Below, piece by piece: positions 34,415-42,951 of a DNA stretch of 64,000 nt. The position numbers and the translations under genes are program-made. The notes under the pieces are model-generated. The model was not told the DNA's origin. It ran no database searches and saw only the letters and a program-made list of their open reading frames with translations. This DNA comes from Sphaerotilus mobilis (GTDB taxonomy: Bacteria; Pseudomonadota; Gammaproteobacteria; Burkholderiales; Burkholderiaceae_C). The stretch is from contig NZ_SGWV01000008.1 of NCBI RefSeq assembly GCF_004216565.1, forward strand, positions 62,001 to 126,000. Reading direction: 5' to 3'. Position 1 is the first letter of the stretch. Every line of letters starts with the position of its first letter.

Positions 34415-37259
34415 TGGACCTCGGGCTGCTGGTCCGCGCGGCGCTTGCCACCGCCACCTGCACGACCACCTTCGCTGTCAGGCTGTCCTGCACCAGCGTG
34501 CGCAGCTTGGGCAGACAGCTACCGCACTGCGTGCCGCATTTCAGTTCACCTTGCAGGCGTGCCAGCCGGTCGGCCGGGTCGGCGCTGTGTTCGGGCAGGG
34601 CGCCGAGCGTGTCTTGGATGCGTTGCAGGCTGACGTCCAGGCAGGCGCAGATCTGCGGGCTGCGGGCGGGCAGCGGAGACGGTGAGGTCGGGCTGGCGGC
34701 GAGCAGGGAACGGCCCAGTGCGGCGGCGTCGCCGTCTTGCTGGAGCAGGTCCAGCATCCACGAGGCCGCTCGCGTGTCGCCCGACAGCAGGAAGGCGTCA
34801 AGGCGGCCAGCCTTGTCGAGGTGCATGGCGCGGTCCTGGCCGGCGTGGCGGTCGGCGTAGCGCAGCACGGTGCCGGCGTCCAGCTTCAACAGCGCCTGAA
34901 GCTGGCTCAGCCAGTCCGCTGACAAGGGCTGGTCGGCGGCCACACGCAGCAGCAGGCCGACGCGGCCTTGCGGTTCGCGGCCGAAGGGCACGCAGCTCGC
35001 GTAGGTTTGCCGGGCCATCAGCGCCTGCAGCGCTTCTCGCGTGCTGACCCAGTCGGATTCGGGCAACCAGGCGGCGGCCACCGCACGCCACGGCAGGTCG
35101 ACGGCCTCGACCTGTGCAGCGCTGTGTTTCAGCTCGGGCTGGCCGGATGACGGGCAGCAGATCGGCTGCGTCAGCGTGTTGACGCCCGCGCTGCCGGCAC
35201 CGCCCAGCACCTCACTGCCCCAATGCATGGCCAGATGGACCTGGGCCTCGGCCAGCTCGTCGCTCGCCTGCACCGGCAGGACCAGTTCGCCGCGCCGGGT
35301 CCGCACGCGCACCAGGTCGCCGCCGGTCAGGCCACGCCGTTCGAGGTCGCGCCGATGCATCTGCAGCGCCGGCTCGGGCGTGTGGGCGAGCAGCCGGCCC
35401 AGCGTCCCGGTGCGGCTCATTCCGTGCCACTGGTCGCGCAGGCGGCCGCTGGTCAGGGCCAGCGGGAAGTCGTCGTCGCAGGATTCGGCCGGGCCGCGCG
35501 GGGCCGGGGCGCTGAAACGCGCGCGGCCGTCGCCCGTGACGAAGCGGCCGTCGGTGTAGAGCCGGGCCGTGCCGGTGGTCTGGCCTTGCGGGCACGGCCA
35601 TTGCGCCGGGGCGCGGTCCAGCGCAGCCCAGTCCAGACCGGTGATGTCGAGGTCGCGGCCGCGGGTCATCTCGCGGTGTTCGAGCCAGACCGATTCGGGC
35701 GTCCGGAAATCGAACATCGAACGGCCGGCCGACTCGGGCGTGCGGCGCGAGGGCAGGCGCGCTTCGAGCCGCTGGGCCACGTCGCGGGCGATGAGCCAGT
35801 CGTGGCGGGCCAGGCCGGGCGCATCGATGGCGGGGCGCACGCGGCTGATGCGGCGTTCGCTGTTGGTCACGCTGCCGTCCTTCTCGCCCCAGCTGCTGGC
35901 GGGCAGGACCAGGTCGGCATAGGGCGTGGTGGCGGTGTGGCGGTAGGCCTCCTGCAGCACGACAAACTCGCAGCGTTCCAGGGCACGCCGGACCATGGCC
36001 TGGTCGGGCAGCGATTGAGCGGGGTTGGTGCAGGCGATCCACAGGGCGCGGATCTCGCCGTCGGCCGCCGCCTCGAACATCTGCACAGCCGCCTTGCCCG
36101 GCCGGGCCGGCACATCGGTGACGCCCCACAGGCGGGCCACCTCGGCGCGGTGTTCGGGGTTGCCGAGGTCGCGGTGGCCGCTCAGCAGCGTGGCGAGGCC
36201 GCCCACCTCGCGCCCGCCCATCGCATTGGGCTGACCGGTCAGCGACAGTGGCCCGGCACCGGGCTGGCCGATCTGGCCGGTGGTCAGGTGGAGGTTGATC
36301 AGCGTGGTGTTCTTGTCGGTGCCGCTGCTGCTCTGGTTGAGTCCTTGGCAATACAGGCTCAGGGTCGGGAATCGCCCGCCGTCCGTCGACTGGCCGGCAA
36401 ACCAGCGGGCGGCCTGCACGATGTCTGTTTCTGGCACGCCGCAGATGCGCGCGGCACGGGCCGGGGTGAGGTCGCGCACACGTTCGCGCAGGGCCTCGAA
36501 GCCGTTGGTGTGGGCGGCGATCCAGGCTGCGTCGTGCAGGCCTTCGGCCAGCATGATGTGCAGCATCGCGTGATGCAGCATCACGTCGGTGCCGGGCTGG
36601 ATCGCCAGGTGCAGGTCGGCGACGGCGGCGGTCTCGGTGCGGCGCGGGTCGACCACCACCAGCTTCATGTCGGGCCGGGCGGCTCGGGCGTCTTCGAGTC
36701 GGCGGAACAGCACCGGGTGGGCCCAGGCCATGTTGCTGCCGGTGATGAAGACGGTGCGGGCCAGCGCCAGATCGTCGTAGCAGGCGGGCGGGGCGTCCGC
36801 GCCCAGGCTGGACTTGTAGCCGGACACCGCGCTGCTCATGCACAGGCGCGAGTTGGTGTCGACGTTGTTGCTGCCGATGAGGCCCTTGGCCAGCTTGTTG
36901 AAGACGTGGTAATCCTCGGTCAGCAACTGGCCGGAGAGGTAGAAGCCGACCGCGTCCGGGCCGTGATCGGTGATGGTGGCGGCCAGGCGGTCCGCGACCC
37001 GGTCCAGCGCCGTGTCCCAGCCGATCGGTGCCAGTGGCGCGCCCCGCTGGGTGCGGGCCATCGGGCGGTGCAGGCGGGCGGTCTGCAGCAGCACCGGCGT
37101 GGCCGTCAGGTGCAGCGTGCTGCCCTTGGTGCACAGCCGTCCAAAATTGGCCGGATGGTCAGGATCGCCGCGCACGCCGGTGATCGCACCGGCCTCGTGC
37201 GCGATGACGACGCCGCAGCCGACGCCGCAATAGGGGCAGGTGGAACGGGTCTCGGCCAT
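34398..37259 (-). CDS. nasA: Assimilatory nitrate reductase catalytic subunit
   Basis: A 953-residue molybdenum bis-MGD enzyme reducing nitrate to nitrite in the cytoplasm. The N-terminal [4Fe-4S] ligands are Cys8, Cys11, Cys15 and Cys43 (CPYCGVGCG...RLCTKG). The Mo-binding region has NSRLCMSSAVSGYK, supplying the Cys ligand expected for Nas/Nap-type enzymes. The C-terminus adds a BFD-like [2Fe-2S] domain (about 860-925: ICACLDVS and KCGTQCGSC), as in NasA proteins that take electrons from a flavoprotein partner. It is the last gene of nrtA-nrtB-nrtD-flavoprotein-nasA. No nitrite reductase gene follows. Confidence 0.95.
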   Translation of the reverse strand: MAETRSTCPYCGVGCGVVIAHEAGAITGVRGDPDHPANFGRLCTKGSTLHLTATPVLLQTARLHRPMARTQRGAPLAPIGWDTALDRVADRLAATITDHGPDAVGFYLSGQLLTEDYHVFNKLAKGLIGSNNVDTNSRLCMSSAVSGYKSSLGADAPPACYDDLALARTVFITGSNMAWAHPVLFRRLEDARAARPDMKLVVVDPRRTETAAVADLHLAIQPGTDVMLHHAMLHIMLAEGLHDAAWIAAHTNGFEALRERVRDLTPARAARICGVPETDIVQAARWFAGQSTDGGRFPTLSLYCQGLNQSSSGTDKNTTLINLHLTTGQIGQPGAGPLSLTGQPNAMGGREVGGLATLLSGHRDLGNPEHRAEVARLWGVTDVPARPGKAAVQMFEAAADGEIRALWIACTNPAQSLPDQAMVRRALERCEFVVLQEAYRHTATTPYADLVLPASSWGEKDGSVTNSERRISRVRPAIDAPGLARHDWLIARDVAQRLEARLPSRRTPESAGRSMFDFRTPESVWLEHREMTRGRDLDITGLDWAALDRAPAQWPCPQGQTTGTARLYTDGRFVTGDGRARFSAPAPRGPAESCDDDFPLALTSGRLRDQWHGMSRTGTLGRLLAHTPEPALQMHRRDLERRGLTGGDLVRVRTRRGELVLPVQASDELAEAQVHLAMHWGSEVLGGAGSAGVNTLTQPICCPSSGQPELKHSAAQVEAVDLPWRAVAAAWLPESDWVSTREALQALMARQTYASCVPFGREPQGRVGLLLRVAADQPLSADWLSQLQALLKLDAGTVLRYADRHAGQDRAMHLDKAGRLDAFLLSGDTRAASWMLDLLQQDGDAAALGRSLLAASPTSPSPLPARSPQICACLDVSLQRIQDTLGALPEHSADPADRLARLQGELKCGTQCGSCLPKLRTLVQDSLTAKVVVQVAVASAARTSSPRSISPMA

Positions 37260-37300
37260 GGCTGGGATGCGGTCGGGCGGAAGGTGGGTCGAACGTTCGA

Positions 37301-38542
37301 TCAGGACGCCAGGGCGGCCGCACCGAACATCAGCGCGTGGCGGATGCCGCGCACGTCGCGGCCTTCGCGGATCAGCTGCAGATACCAGGCGCCTTCGGAG
37401 GTGTCGCCATACAGGCAGGCACCGACCAGCTTGTCCCGGTGCAGCACCAGCTTGCGGTAGACGCCTGCTGCGGGGTCTTTCAGCACGATCTCTTCATGGT
37501 CGTCACCGCCGGTGAAGTTGCCGGCCGAATACAGTGCGATGCCGCTGACCTTGAGCTGCGTGCTGACCTGGCTGCCCACATAGCGGCCGATGCCGGACTC
37601 GGCCAGGTGGGTGGCGCAGACGCGGCCTTGTTCGAACACCGGCGCGACCAGCCCGTAGGCGATGCCGCGGTGGGCGGCACATTCGCCAACCGCGTAGATG
37701 CGCGGGTCGGTCACGCTCTGCAGCGTGTCGTGCACGACGATGCCGCGCTCGCAGCGCAGGCCGGCGGCTTCGGCCAGGGCCGTGTTCGGACGGATGCCGG
37801 CGGCCATCACGACCAAGTCGGCGGGGATCTCGCGGCCGTCCTGGAAACGCACGGCACGCACGCGGCCCTGTTCATCGCCCAGCAGGGCCTCGGTCTGCGC
37901 GCCCAGCTCGAAGCGCAGGCCACGCCGTTCCAGTTCGGCCTGCAGCAGCGCACCCGCAGCGGCATCGAGCTGGCGGTCCATCGGCCAGGCGGCGAGGTGG
38001 ACCACGCTGACCGACATGCCGCGCTGGCTCAGGCCGTTGGCGGCTTCCAGCCCCAGCACGCCACCGCCGATGACGACGGCATGGTGGCGCGTTCGCGCCG
38101 CCTCGATCATGGCCTGCGTGTCGGCGATGTTGCGCCAGGCCAGCACGCCGTCTAGCGCACGGCCGGGGATGGGCGGCATGAAGGGTGTGGAGCCGGTGGC
38201 GATCAGCAGCCGCTCATACGGCGCCTCGCTGCCGTCATCGGCCACCACGACCCGTCGAACACGGTCGATGCGCTCGACCTTGCGGTCCAGGTGCAGCGTG
38301 ATGCCGTGGCGCGCGTACCAGTCCAGTGGGTGGAGCACGATCTGCTCGATCGTCTGTTCGCCGGCCAGCACGGGGCTGAGCATGATGCGGTTGTAGTTCG
38401 GATGCGGTTCGGCGCCGAACACGGTGATGTCGTAGCGCTCGGGTGCGATCTTCAGCAGTTCCTCCAGCGTGCGCATGCCGGCCATGCCGTTGCCGACGAG
38501 GACGAGGCGCGGCCGTGGTGCCGGAAGATCGTCGCGTGTCAT
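37301..38542 (-). CDS. NAD(P)H/FAD oxidoreductase, NirB N-terminal-like, probable NasA electron donor
   Basis: A 413-residue pyridine-nucleotide disulphide-type flavoprotein. It matches only the N-terminal flavin half of nitrite reductase NirB or Bacillus NasB: VLVGNGMAGMRTLEELL, HPNYNRIMLSPVLAGE, VIGGGVLGLEAANGL and YAVGECAAHRG. The sirohaem-[4Fe-4S] half of NirB (which would bring the total to over 800 residues) is absent, so this is not a nitrite reductase. Its start overlaps nrtD (ATGA), and nasA follows after 41 bases. The probable role is to pass electrons from NAD(P)H to the [2Fe-2S] tail of NasA. Confidence 0.88.
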   Translation of the reverse strand: MTRDDLPAPRPRLVLVGNGMAGMRTLEELLKIAPERYDITVFGAEPHPNYNRIMLSPVLAGEQTIEQIVLHPLDWYARHGITLHLDRKVERIDRVRRVVVADDGSEAPYERLLIATGSTPFMPPIPGRALDGVLAWRNIADTQAMIEAARTRHHAVVIGGGVLGLEAANGLSQRGMSVSVVHLAAWPMDRQLDAAAGALLQAELERRGLRFELGAQTEALLGDEQGRVRAVRFQDGREIPADLVVMAAGIRPNTALAEAAGLRCERGIVVHDTLQSVTDPRIYAVGECAAHRGIAYGLVAPVFEQGRVCATHLAESGIGRYVGSQVSTQLKVSGIALYSAGNFTGGDDHEEIVLKDPAAGVYRKLVLHRDKLVGACLYGDTSEGAWYLQLIREGRDVRGIRHALMFGAAALAS

Positions 38543-39369
38543 GCCGCGTGCGCCTCGACGTGGGCCTGCTTGGCGTACAGGAACTCCAGCACCGACTCGC
38601 GCGCCTGCAGGTAGCGGGCGTCGTGGGCCATCTCCAGGCGGTTGCGGGCGGCTTCGCGCACCGGCGGCAGCGGCACATTGAGCACCTCGCCGATCGTGGC
38701 GGCCGGGCCGTTGGTCAGCATCACGATGCGGTCGGACAGCAGCACCGCCTCGTCGACGTCGTGCGTCACCATCATCACGGTGGAGCCGGTCGCAGCGACG
38801 ATCTTCATCAGCTCGTCCTGCAGCTTGGCGCGGGTCAGGGCATCGAGCGCGCCGAAGGGCTCGTCCATCAGCAGCATCTTGGGCTCCATCGCCAGCGCCC
38901 GGGCGATGCCCACACGCTGCTTCATGCCGCCGGAGATCTCGCCGGGCCGCTTGTCGCTGGCATGGGTCAGGCCGACCAGGTTCAAGGCGGCGCGGGCGCG
39001 CTCGCGCAACTGGGCCTTCTTCTCGGTCGCGCCGAAGACCCGTTCGACGGCCAGCAGCACGTTGTCCAGGCAGGTCAGCCAGGGCAGCAGCGAGTGGTTC
39101 TGGAACACCACCGCGCGGTCCGGGCCGGGGCCACGCAGCTCGCGGCCGTCAAGCAGCAGCACGCCGCTGGTCGGCGTCGTCAGACCGGCCACGAGGTTCA
39201 GCAGCGTGGACTTGCCGCAGCCGGAATGGCCGATCAACGCGATGAACTCGCCGCGGGCGACGTCGAGGTTGATGTCGCGCAGCGCCACGAAGGGGCCCTT
39301 GCGGGTCGGGAAGGTCATGCCGACCTGGCTGATGCTCAGGAAGCGGCTCTGGTTCACGGAGGCGGTCAT
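38539..39369 (-). CDS. nrtD: Nitrate ABC transporter ATP-binding protein
   Basis: A 276-residue ATPase of the nitrate/sulfonate/taurine (NrtD/SsuB) group. Walker A is GHSGCGKST, the Q-loop VFQNHSLLPW, the signature ISGGMKQRVGIARAL and Walker B LLMDEPFGALD. The ATG at 39369 (MTASVNQSRFLSISQ) gives the usual length. The longer frame reads through the permease gene. It energises uptake with NrtA and NrtB and overlaps the next gene by 4 bases. Confidence 0.92.
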   Translation of the reverse strand: MTASVNQSRFLSISQVGMTFPTRKGPFVALRDINLDVARGEFIALIGHSGCGKSTLLNLVAGLTTPTSGVLLLDGRELRGPGPDRAVVFQNHSLLPWLTCLDNVLLAVERVFGATEKKAQLRERARAALNLVGLTHASDKRPGEISGGMKQRVGIARALAMEPKMLLMDEPFGALDALTRAKLQDELMKIVAATGSTVMMVTHDVDEAVLLSDRIVMLTNGPAATIGEVLNVPLPPVREAARNRLEMAHDARYLQARESVLEFLYAKQAHVEAHAA

Positions 39370-39415
39370 CTCGGGTCCTTGAAGGCGTGGCGACGTGTCG
39401 TGGGGCTCGGTCGGA

Positions 39416-40384
39416 TCAGCGGTACTCGAAGCGGCGGGCGAAGGCCACCAGCAGGGCTTCCAGCAGCAGGCCGACGCCACCGATCACGAAGATGGCGATC
39501 AGGATGTGGGCGACGTTGAGGTTGTTCCACTCGTCCCACAGCCAGAAGCCGATGCCCTGACCGCCGGTCAGCATCTCGGCGGCAACGATCACCAGCCAGG
39601 CGGTGCCGACGGCCAGTCGCACGCCGGTCAGCATGTAGGGCAGCACGGCGGGAAAGAGGATCTTGCGCAGGATCGTCCACTCGCTGAGGTTGAGCACCCG
39701 GGCGACGTTGAGGTAGTCCTGCGGCACCTGCCGCACCCCGACCGCCGTGTTGATCACCATCGGCCAGATCGAGCAGATGAAGATGGTCCAGATGGCCGCC
39801 GGATTGGCGGCCTTGAAGACCATCAGGCCGATCGGCAGCCAGGCCAGCGGCGAGACCGGGCGCAGCAGGCTGATGATCGGATCGAGCATCTGGTTGAGGA
39901 AGCTGAAGCGGCCGATCGCGAAGCCCAGCGGGATGCCCACCAGCGCGGCCAGGCCAAAGCCCAGGGCCACCCGCTGCAGCGAGGACAGCACGTTCCAGCC
40001 GATGCCCTGGTCGTTCGGGCCCTTGACGTAGAAAGGGTCGGCGAACAGCTTGACGGCGGCGTCCCAGGTGGCGATCGGGCCGGGCAGTTGCTTGTCGCCG
40101 GTCTGCGCCACCAACTGCCAGACCAGCAGCATCAGCAGCAAGCCCAGCACGGGTGCGACGACCTTGGTCAGCAGCACCCGGCGTTGTGCCCGCAGCAGCG
40201 CGGCGGTCTGTTCGCGCGCTGCCGTGTCGCCCTGGGAGAGGGCGACGGCCTCGGCCAGGTCCGCCGCAGCCGGGTGGGCCGCGACCACGGCCAGGGGCGG
40301 TGAGGACACCGGGTGGGCCGGGCCGGACTGTGGCGGGGCTGCGGGAGGCGTGAGGCCGGAGATGGCCAGCGTGCTTGCGCTCAT
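39416..40384 (-). CDS. nrtB: Nitrate ABC transporter permease
   Basis: A 322-residue inner-membrane permease of the NrtB/SsuC group with about six membrane helices from residue 75 onward. The EAA loop is seen around YLNVARVLNLSEWTILRKILFPAVLPYM. The first about 70 residues form an unusual Pro/Ala-rich cytoplasmic extension (GLTPPAAPPQSGPAHPV). The start at 40384 (MSASTLAISG) is preceded by AGGAGCGACC. It lies 62 bases after nrtA. Confidence 0.92.
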   Translation of the reverse strand: MSASTLAISGLTPPAAPPQSGPAHPVSSPPLAVVAAHPAAADLAEAVALSQGDTAAREQTAALLRAQRRVLLTKVVAPVLGLLLMLLVWQLVAQTGDKQLPGPIATWDAAVKLFADPFYVKGPNDQGIGWNVLSSLQRVALGFGLAALVGIPLGFAIGRFSFLNQMLDPIISLLRPVSPLAWLPIGLMVFKAANPAAIWTIFICSIWPMVINTAVGVRQVPQDYLNVARVLNLSEWTILRKILFPAVLPYMLTGVRLAVGTAWLVIVAAEMLTGGQGIGFWLWDEWNNLNVAHILIAIFVIGGVGLLLEALLVAFARRFEYR

Positions 40385-40446
40385 CGAGGTCGCTCCTGTG
40401 CGTGTCTGGGGTGCGGGATCGGGCGGCGTGGTCAGGGGGCGACCGC

Positions 40447-41703
40447 TCAGGCGACCTTGATCTTGAAGCCGCTGGCGTACTTGCCTGGGTCCTTGCCATC
40501 CCAGGTCACGCCGTCGACCATCTTGCTGCTGCGCATGTCGCTTTTTGGCAGGTTGATCTTCAGCTGGGTAGCCGCTTCCTTGTAGATCGCCGTCTGGTTG
40601 ATGGCCTTGGCGACACCCAGGTAGTCGATGTCGGCCTTGAGCAGGCCCCAGCGGCGATGCTGGGTCAGGAACCACATGCCGTCGGACAGGTAGGGGTAGT
40701 TGACAGCGCCGTCGTTGAAGAACTTCATGTGGTTCGGGTCGTCCCAGGTCTTGCCCAGGCCGTTCTGGTAGCGGCCCAGGATGCGCTGGTTGATGACGTC
40801 GACGGTGGTGTTGACGAAGGACTTCTCGGCGATCGCCTCGGCCATCTTCATCTTGTTCTGCAGGCCGGTGTCGATCCAGCGGCTGGCCTCGAGAATGGCC
40901 ATGACCATGGCGCGTGCCGTGTTCGGGTTCTTCTGCACGAACTCGGCGGTGGTGCCGAGCACCTTCTCGGGGTGGTCGCGCCAGATGTCCTGCGTGGTGA
41001 TCGCGGTGATGCCGATGCCGTCGGCGATCGCGCGGTGGTTCCACGGCTCGCCCACGCAGTAGCCGTCCATGTTGCCCACGCGCATGTTGGCCACCATCTG
41101 CGGCGGCGGCACGGTGATGACCTTGGCGTCCTGCATCGGGTTGATGCCGTTGGCCGCCATCCAGTAGTACAGCCACATCGCGTGCGTGCCGGTCGGGAAG
41201 GTCTGCGCGAAGGTGTATTCACGCGGCTCGGCCTTCATCAGCTTGGCCAGCCCGGCGCCGTCGACCGCACCCTTGTCGGCCAGCTTCTTCGACAGCGTGA
41301 TCGCCTGGCCGTTGTGGTTGAGCGTCATCAGGACAGCCATGTCCTTTTTTGGCCCGCTGATGCCCAGGTGCACGCCGTAGATCAGGCCGTAGAGCGAGTG
41401 GGCCGCGTCGAGTTCGCCGTTGACCAGCTTGTCGCGCACGGCGGCCCAGGACGATTCCTTGCTCGGGATGATCTTGATGCCGTGCTTCTCGTCGAACTTC
41501 ATCAGCGAGGCCATCACCACCGAGGCGCAGTCGGTCAGCGGGATGAAGCCGATGCGCACTTCCTTCTTCTCCGGGGCGTCGGAGCCGGCCGCCCAGGCAT
41601 GGGTCGACAGGGCCGAGCCCGCCACCACGGCGGCGGACACCGCGGTCGTCTCCTGGATGAAGCGGCGGCGACCTGCGCTGATGAGTCCTTCGGGCTTGAA
41701 CAT
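40447..41703 (-). CDS. nrtA: Nitrate ABC transporter substrate-binding protein
   Basis: A 418-residue nitrate-binding protein of the NrtA/CmpA family. The N-terminus is a twin-arginine-type signal (AGRRRFIQETTAVSAAVVAG) ending near THAWAAG. Family motifs are VRIGFIPLTDCA, GELDAAHSLYGLIYG, FPTGTHAMWLYYWMAANGI and NMDGYCVGEPWN. I chose the ATG at 41703, 6 bases after a GGAGA ribosome-binding site. It is the first gene of the nitrate operon, preceded by a regulated RNA leader of about 160 bases. Confidence 0.93.
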   Translation of the reverse strand: MFKPEGLISAGRRRFIQETTAVSAAVVAGSALSTHAWAAGSDAPEKKEVRIGFIPLTDCASVVMASLMKFDEKHGIKIIPSKESSWAAVRDKLVNGELDAAHSLYGLIYGVHLGISGPKKDMAVLMTLNHNGQAITLSKKLADKGAVDGAGLAKLMKAEPREYTFAQTFPTGTHAMWLYYWMAANGINPMQDAKVITVPPPQMVANMRVGNMDGYCVGEPWNHRAIADGIGITAITTQDIWRDHPEKVLGTTAEFVQKNPNTARAMVMAILEASRWIDTGLQNKMKMAEAIAEKSFVNTTVDVINQRILGRYQNGLGKTWDDPNHMKFFNDGAVNYPYLSDGMWFLTQHRRWGLLKADIDYLGVAKAINQTAIYKEAATQLKINLPKSDMRSSKMVDGVTWDGKDPGKYASGFKIKVA

Positions 41704-41755
41704 GTTCGATCTCCGACGAGTGGAAGGGCTGGAAATGGAAAGGGGGGGCGATGCC

Positions 41756-41822
41756 AAAAAAGGAAAAGGCGTCTCGACCACGCACCCGCGACGTCGTCGC
41801 TGGGAACGGGTCGGACGCCTTT
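41756..41822 (-). terminator. Leader terminator in front of nrtA
   Basis: On the minus strand AAAGGCGTC (41814-41822) pairs with GACGCCTTT (41765-41773). The stem is extended inside by CGACC/GGTCG and a nested GCGAC/GTCGC hairpin, and is followed by a U-rich run (to 41756). It would stop transcription before nrtA. Its 5' arm is part of the second ANTAR-type hairpin, so the two structures exclude each other. Confidence 0.8.
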
Positions 41823-41860
41823 GTCCGATGCCTGTTGCCACCGGTACGCCATTGCACCGG
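41811..41860 (-). promoter_or_regulatory. ANTAR-type dual hairpin antitermination leader (NasT target)
   Basis: Two adjacent stem-loops read on the minus strand. P1 (41841-41860) has a 7-bp stem (one G-U pair) and the hexaloop AAUGGC. P2 (41811-41828) has a 6-bp stem UCGGAC/GUCCGA and the hexaloop AAAGGC. A 12-base linker joins them. Both loops have A at position 1 and G at position 4, the recognised signature of RNAs bound by ANTAR proteins such as NasT and NasR. P2 shares bases with the terminator, so ANTAR binding should allow read-through. Neither nasS nor nasT is in this window. Confidence 0.82.
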
Positions 41861-41875
41861 GGCTTGAAGGAGGTA

Positions 41876-41892
41876 TTGCAGGAGCCGTGCCA
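41876..41892 (-). promoter_or_regulatory. Sigma-54 (RpoN) promoter of the nitrate operon
   Basis: On the minus strand TGGCACGGCTCCTGCAA matches the sigma-54 consensus TGGCACG-N4-TTGCW with one mismatch, and the GG and GC elements have the exact 10-base spacing. Transcription would start near 41866, about six bases before hairpin P1, so the leader begins with the antitermination structure. NtrC is the expected activator. Confidence 0.8.
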
Positions 41893-41950
41893 GCCGGCCT
41901 CAGGGGACGCGCTCAGAGGGAAGAAGCGCCGCGGACGTGGGCGGCGTCCG

Positions 41951-42014
41951 CCGGGCGCACCAGCGCGGCGCGCCCGGCGCCTGTGCTTGGTGCATCGGGA
42001 AAACCCGGATGCAC
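41951..42014. other. Two dyads between the SDR gene and the nitrate promoter
   Basis: An 8-bp inverted repeat (CCGGGCGC at 41951-41958, GCGCCCGG at 41970-41977) is one dyad. The other is a long near-palindrome at 41990-42014 (GTGCATCGGG, AAAA, CCCGGATGCAC, one bulged base). They lie downstream of the SDR stop (42037) and 60-150 bases upstream of the sigma-54 promoter. They could be the SDR terminator or activator-binding sites. Neither matches an NtrC site well, and neither has a U-tract. Confidence 0.35.
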
Positions 42015-42036
42015 GTCGACAGGCGCGCCGAGGTCG

Positions 42037-42831
42037 TCAACCGCGCCCGACAAAGGGCATGCGCGTGGCCATCACGGTGGTGAACAGCACATTGGCCGAC
42101 AGCGGCAGGCGAGCCATGGCCATGAAGGTCTCGGTCACGGCCGACATGTCCATGCGGGCTTCCGGGCGGATGCTGCCGTCGGCCTGCAGGATGCCGGCGG
42201 CCATGCGCTCGGTCATCTCGCTGGCGACGTTGCCGATGTCGATCTGGCCGACCGCGATGTTGAAGGCCCGGCCGTCCAGCGACGCCGCCTTGGTCAGGCC
42301 GGTGATCGCGTGTTTGGTGGTCGTGTAGGCGATCGAGTTGGGGCGTGGCGCATGGGCCGAGATCGAGCCGTTGTTGATGATCCGACCGCCCTGTGGCGAC
42401 TGCGCGCGCATCAGCGCGAAGGCCGCCGACAGGCAGTAGAAGGCGCCGTTGAGGTTGGTGTCGACCGAGCGCCGCCAGGCCGCGCCGTCCATCACGTCCG
42501 GCGTGCCGCCAGGCGGAAAGATGCCGGCGTTGTTGAACAGCAGGTCGAGCCGCCCGTGGCGGTCCCGGATGGCCGCGAACAGTGCGGCGACCGAGGCCTC
42601 GTCGCCAACGTCGACCCCATGCGACCAGGCGCGCTCACCGCAGCCCGCCTGGCTGGCGTCGGCCTGGGCAATCGCGGCCGACAGCGTGGCCGATGTGCGG
42701 CCGGCGTACACGACGGTCCAGCCCTCGTGCAGCAGCGCCTGCGCACAGGCCTTGCCGATGCCGCTGCCGGCGCCGGTGACGAGGGCGATGCGGCCCGGGG
42801 CAGCATCGGTGGGTGAGGAAATCTCGCTCAT
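42037..42831 (-). CDS. Short-chain dehydrogenase/reductase (SDR)
   Basis: A 264-residue classical SDR with cofactor motif TGAGSGIG, NNAG (LLFNNAGIF), catalytic Ser in NNGSISAHAP and YxxxK in YTTTKHA. The ATG at 42831 (MSEISSPTDAAPGRIALV) gives the family length. The longer frame overlaps the divergent cupin gene. The substrate is unknown. It is probably a monocistronic gene upstream of the nitrate operon promoter. Confidence 0.88.
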   Translation of the reverse strand: MSEISSPTDAAPGRIALVTGAGSGIGKACAQALLHEGWTVVYAGRTSATLSAAIAQADASQAGCGERAWSHGVDVGDEASVAALFAAIRDRHGRLDLLFNNAGIFPPGGTPDVMDGAAWRRSVDTNLNGAFYCLSAAFALMRAQSPQGGRIINNGSISAHAPRPNSIAYTTTKHAITGLTKAASLDGRAFNIAVGQIDIGNVASEMTERMAAGILQADGSIRPEARMDMSAVTETFMAMARLPLSANVLFTTVMATRMPFVGRG

Positions 42832-42951
42832 GGTGTCGGTCTTTGGGTGTTGGGCTGAGAGGCCGGATCGAAGGAGGGATCGGGCCGATTCTGGCGCTGT
42901 CACGGCGGGGCTGCGTGCTATGGTCCGCGCCGTTTTTGGCCAGGAGAGACC

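Noticed and set aside
41990-42014. The near-palindrome upstream of the nitrate promoter as an NtrC binding site
   Set aside because: The half-sites face the wrong way compared with the GCAC...GTGC layout of NtrC sites. It could equally be a terminator, so it is listed only as a dyad.
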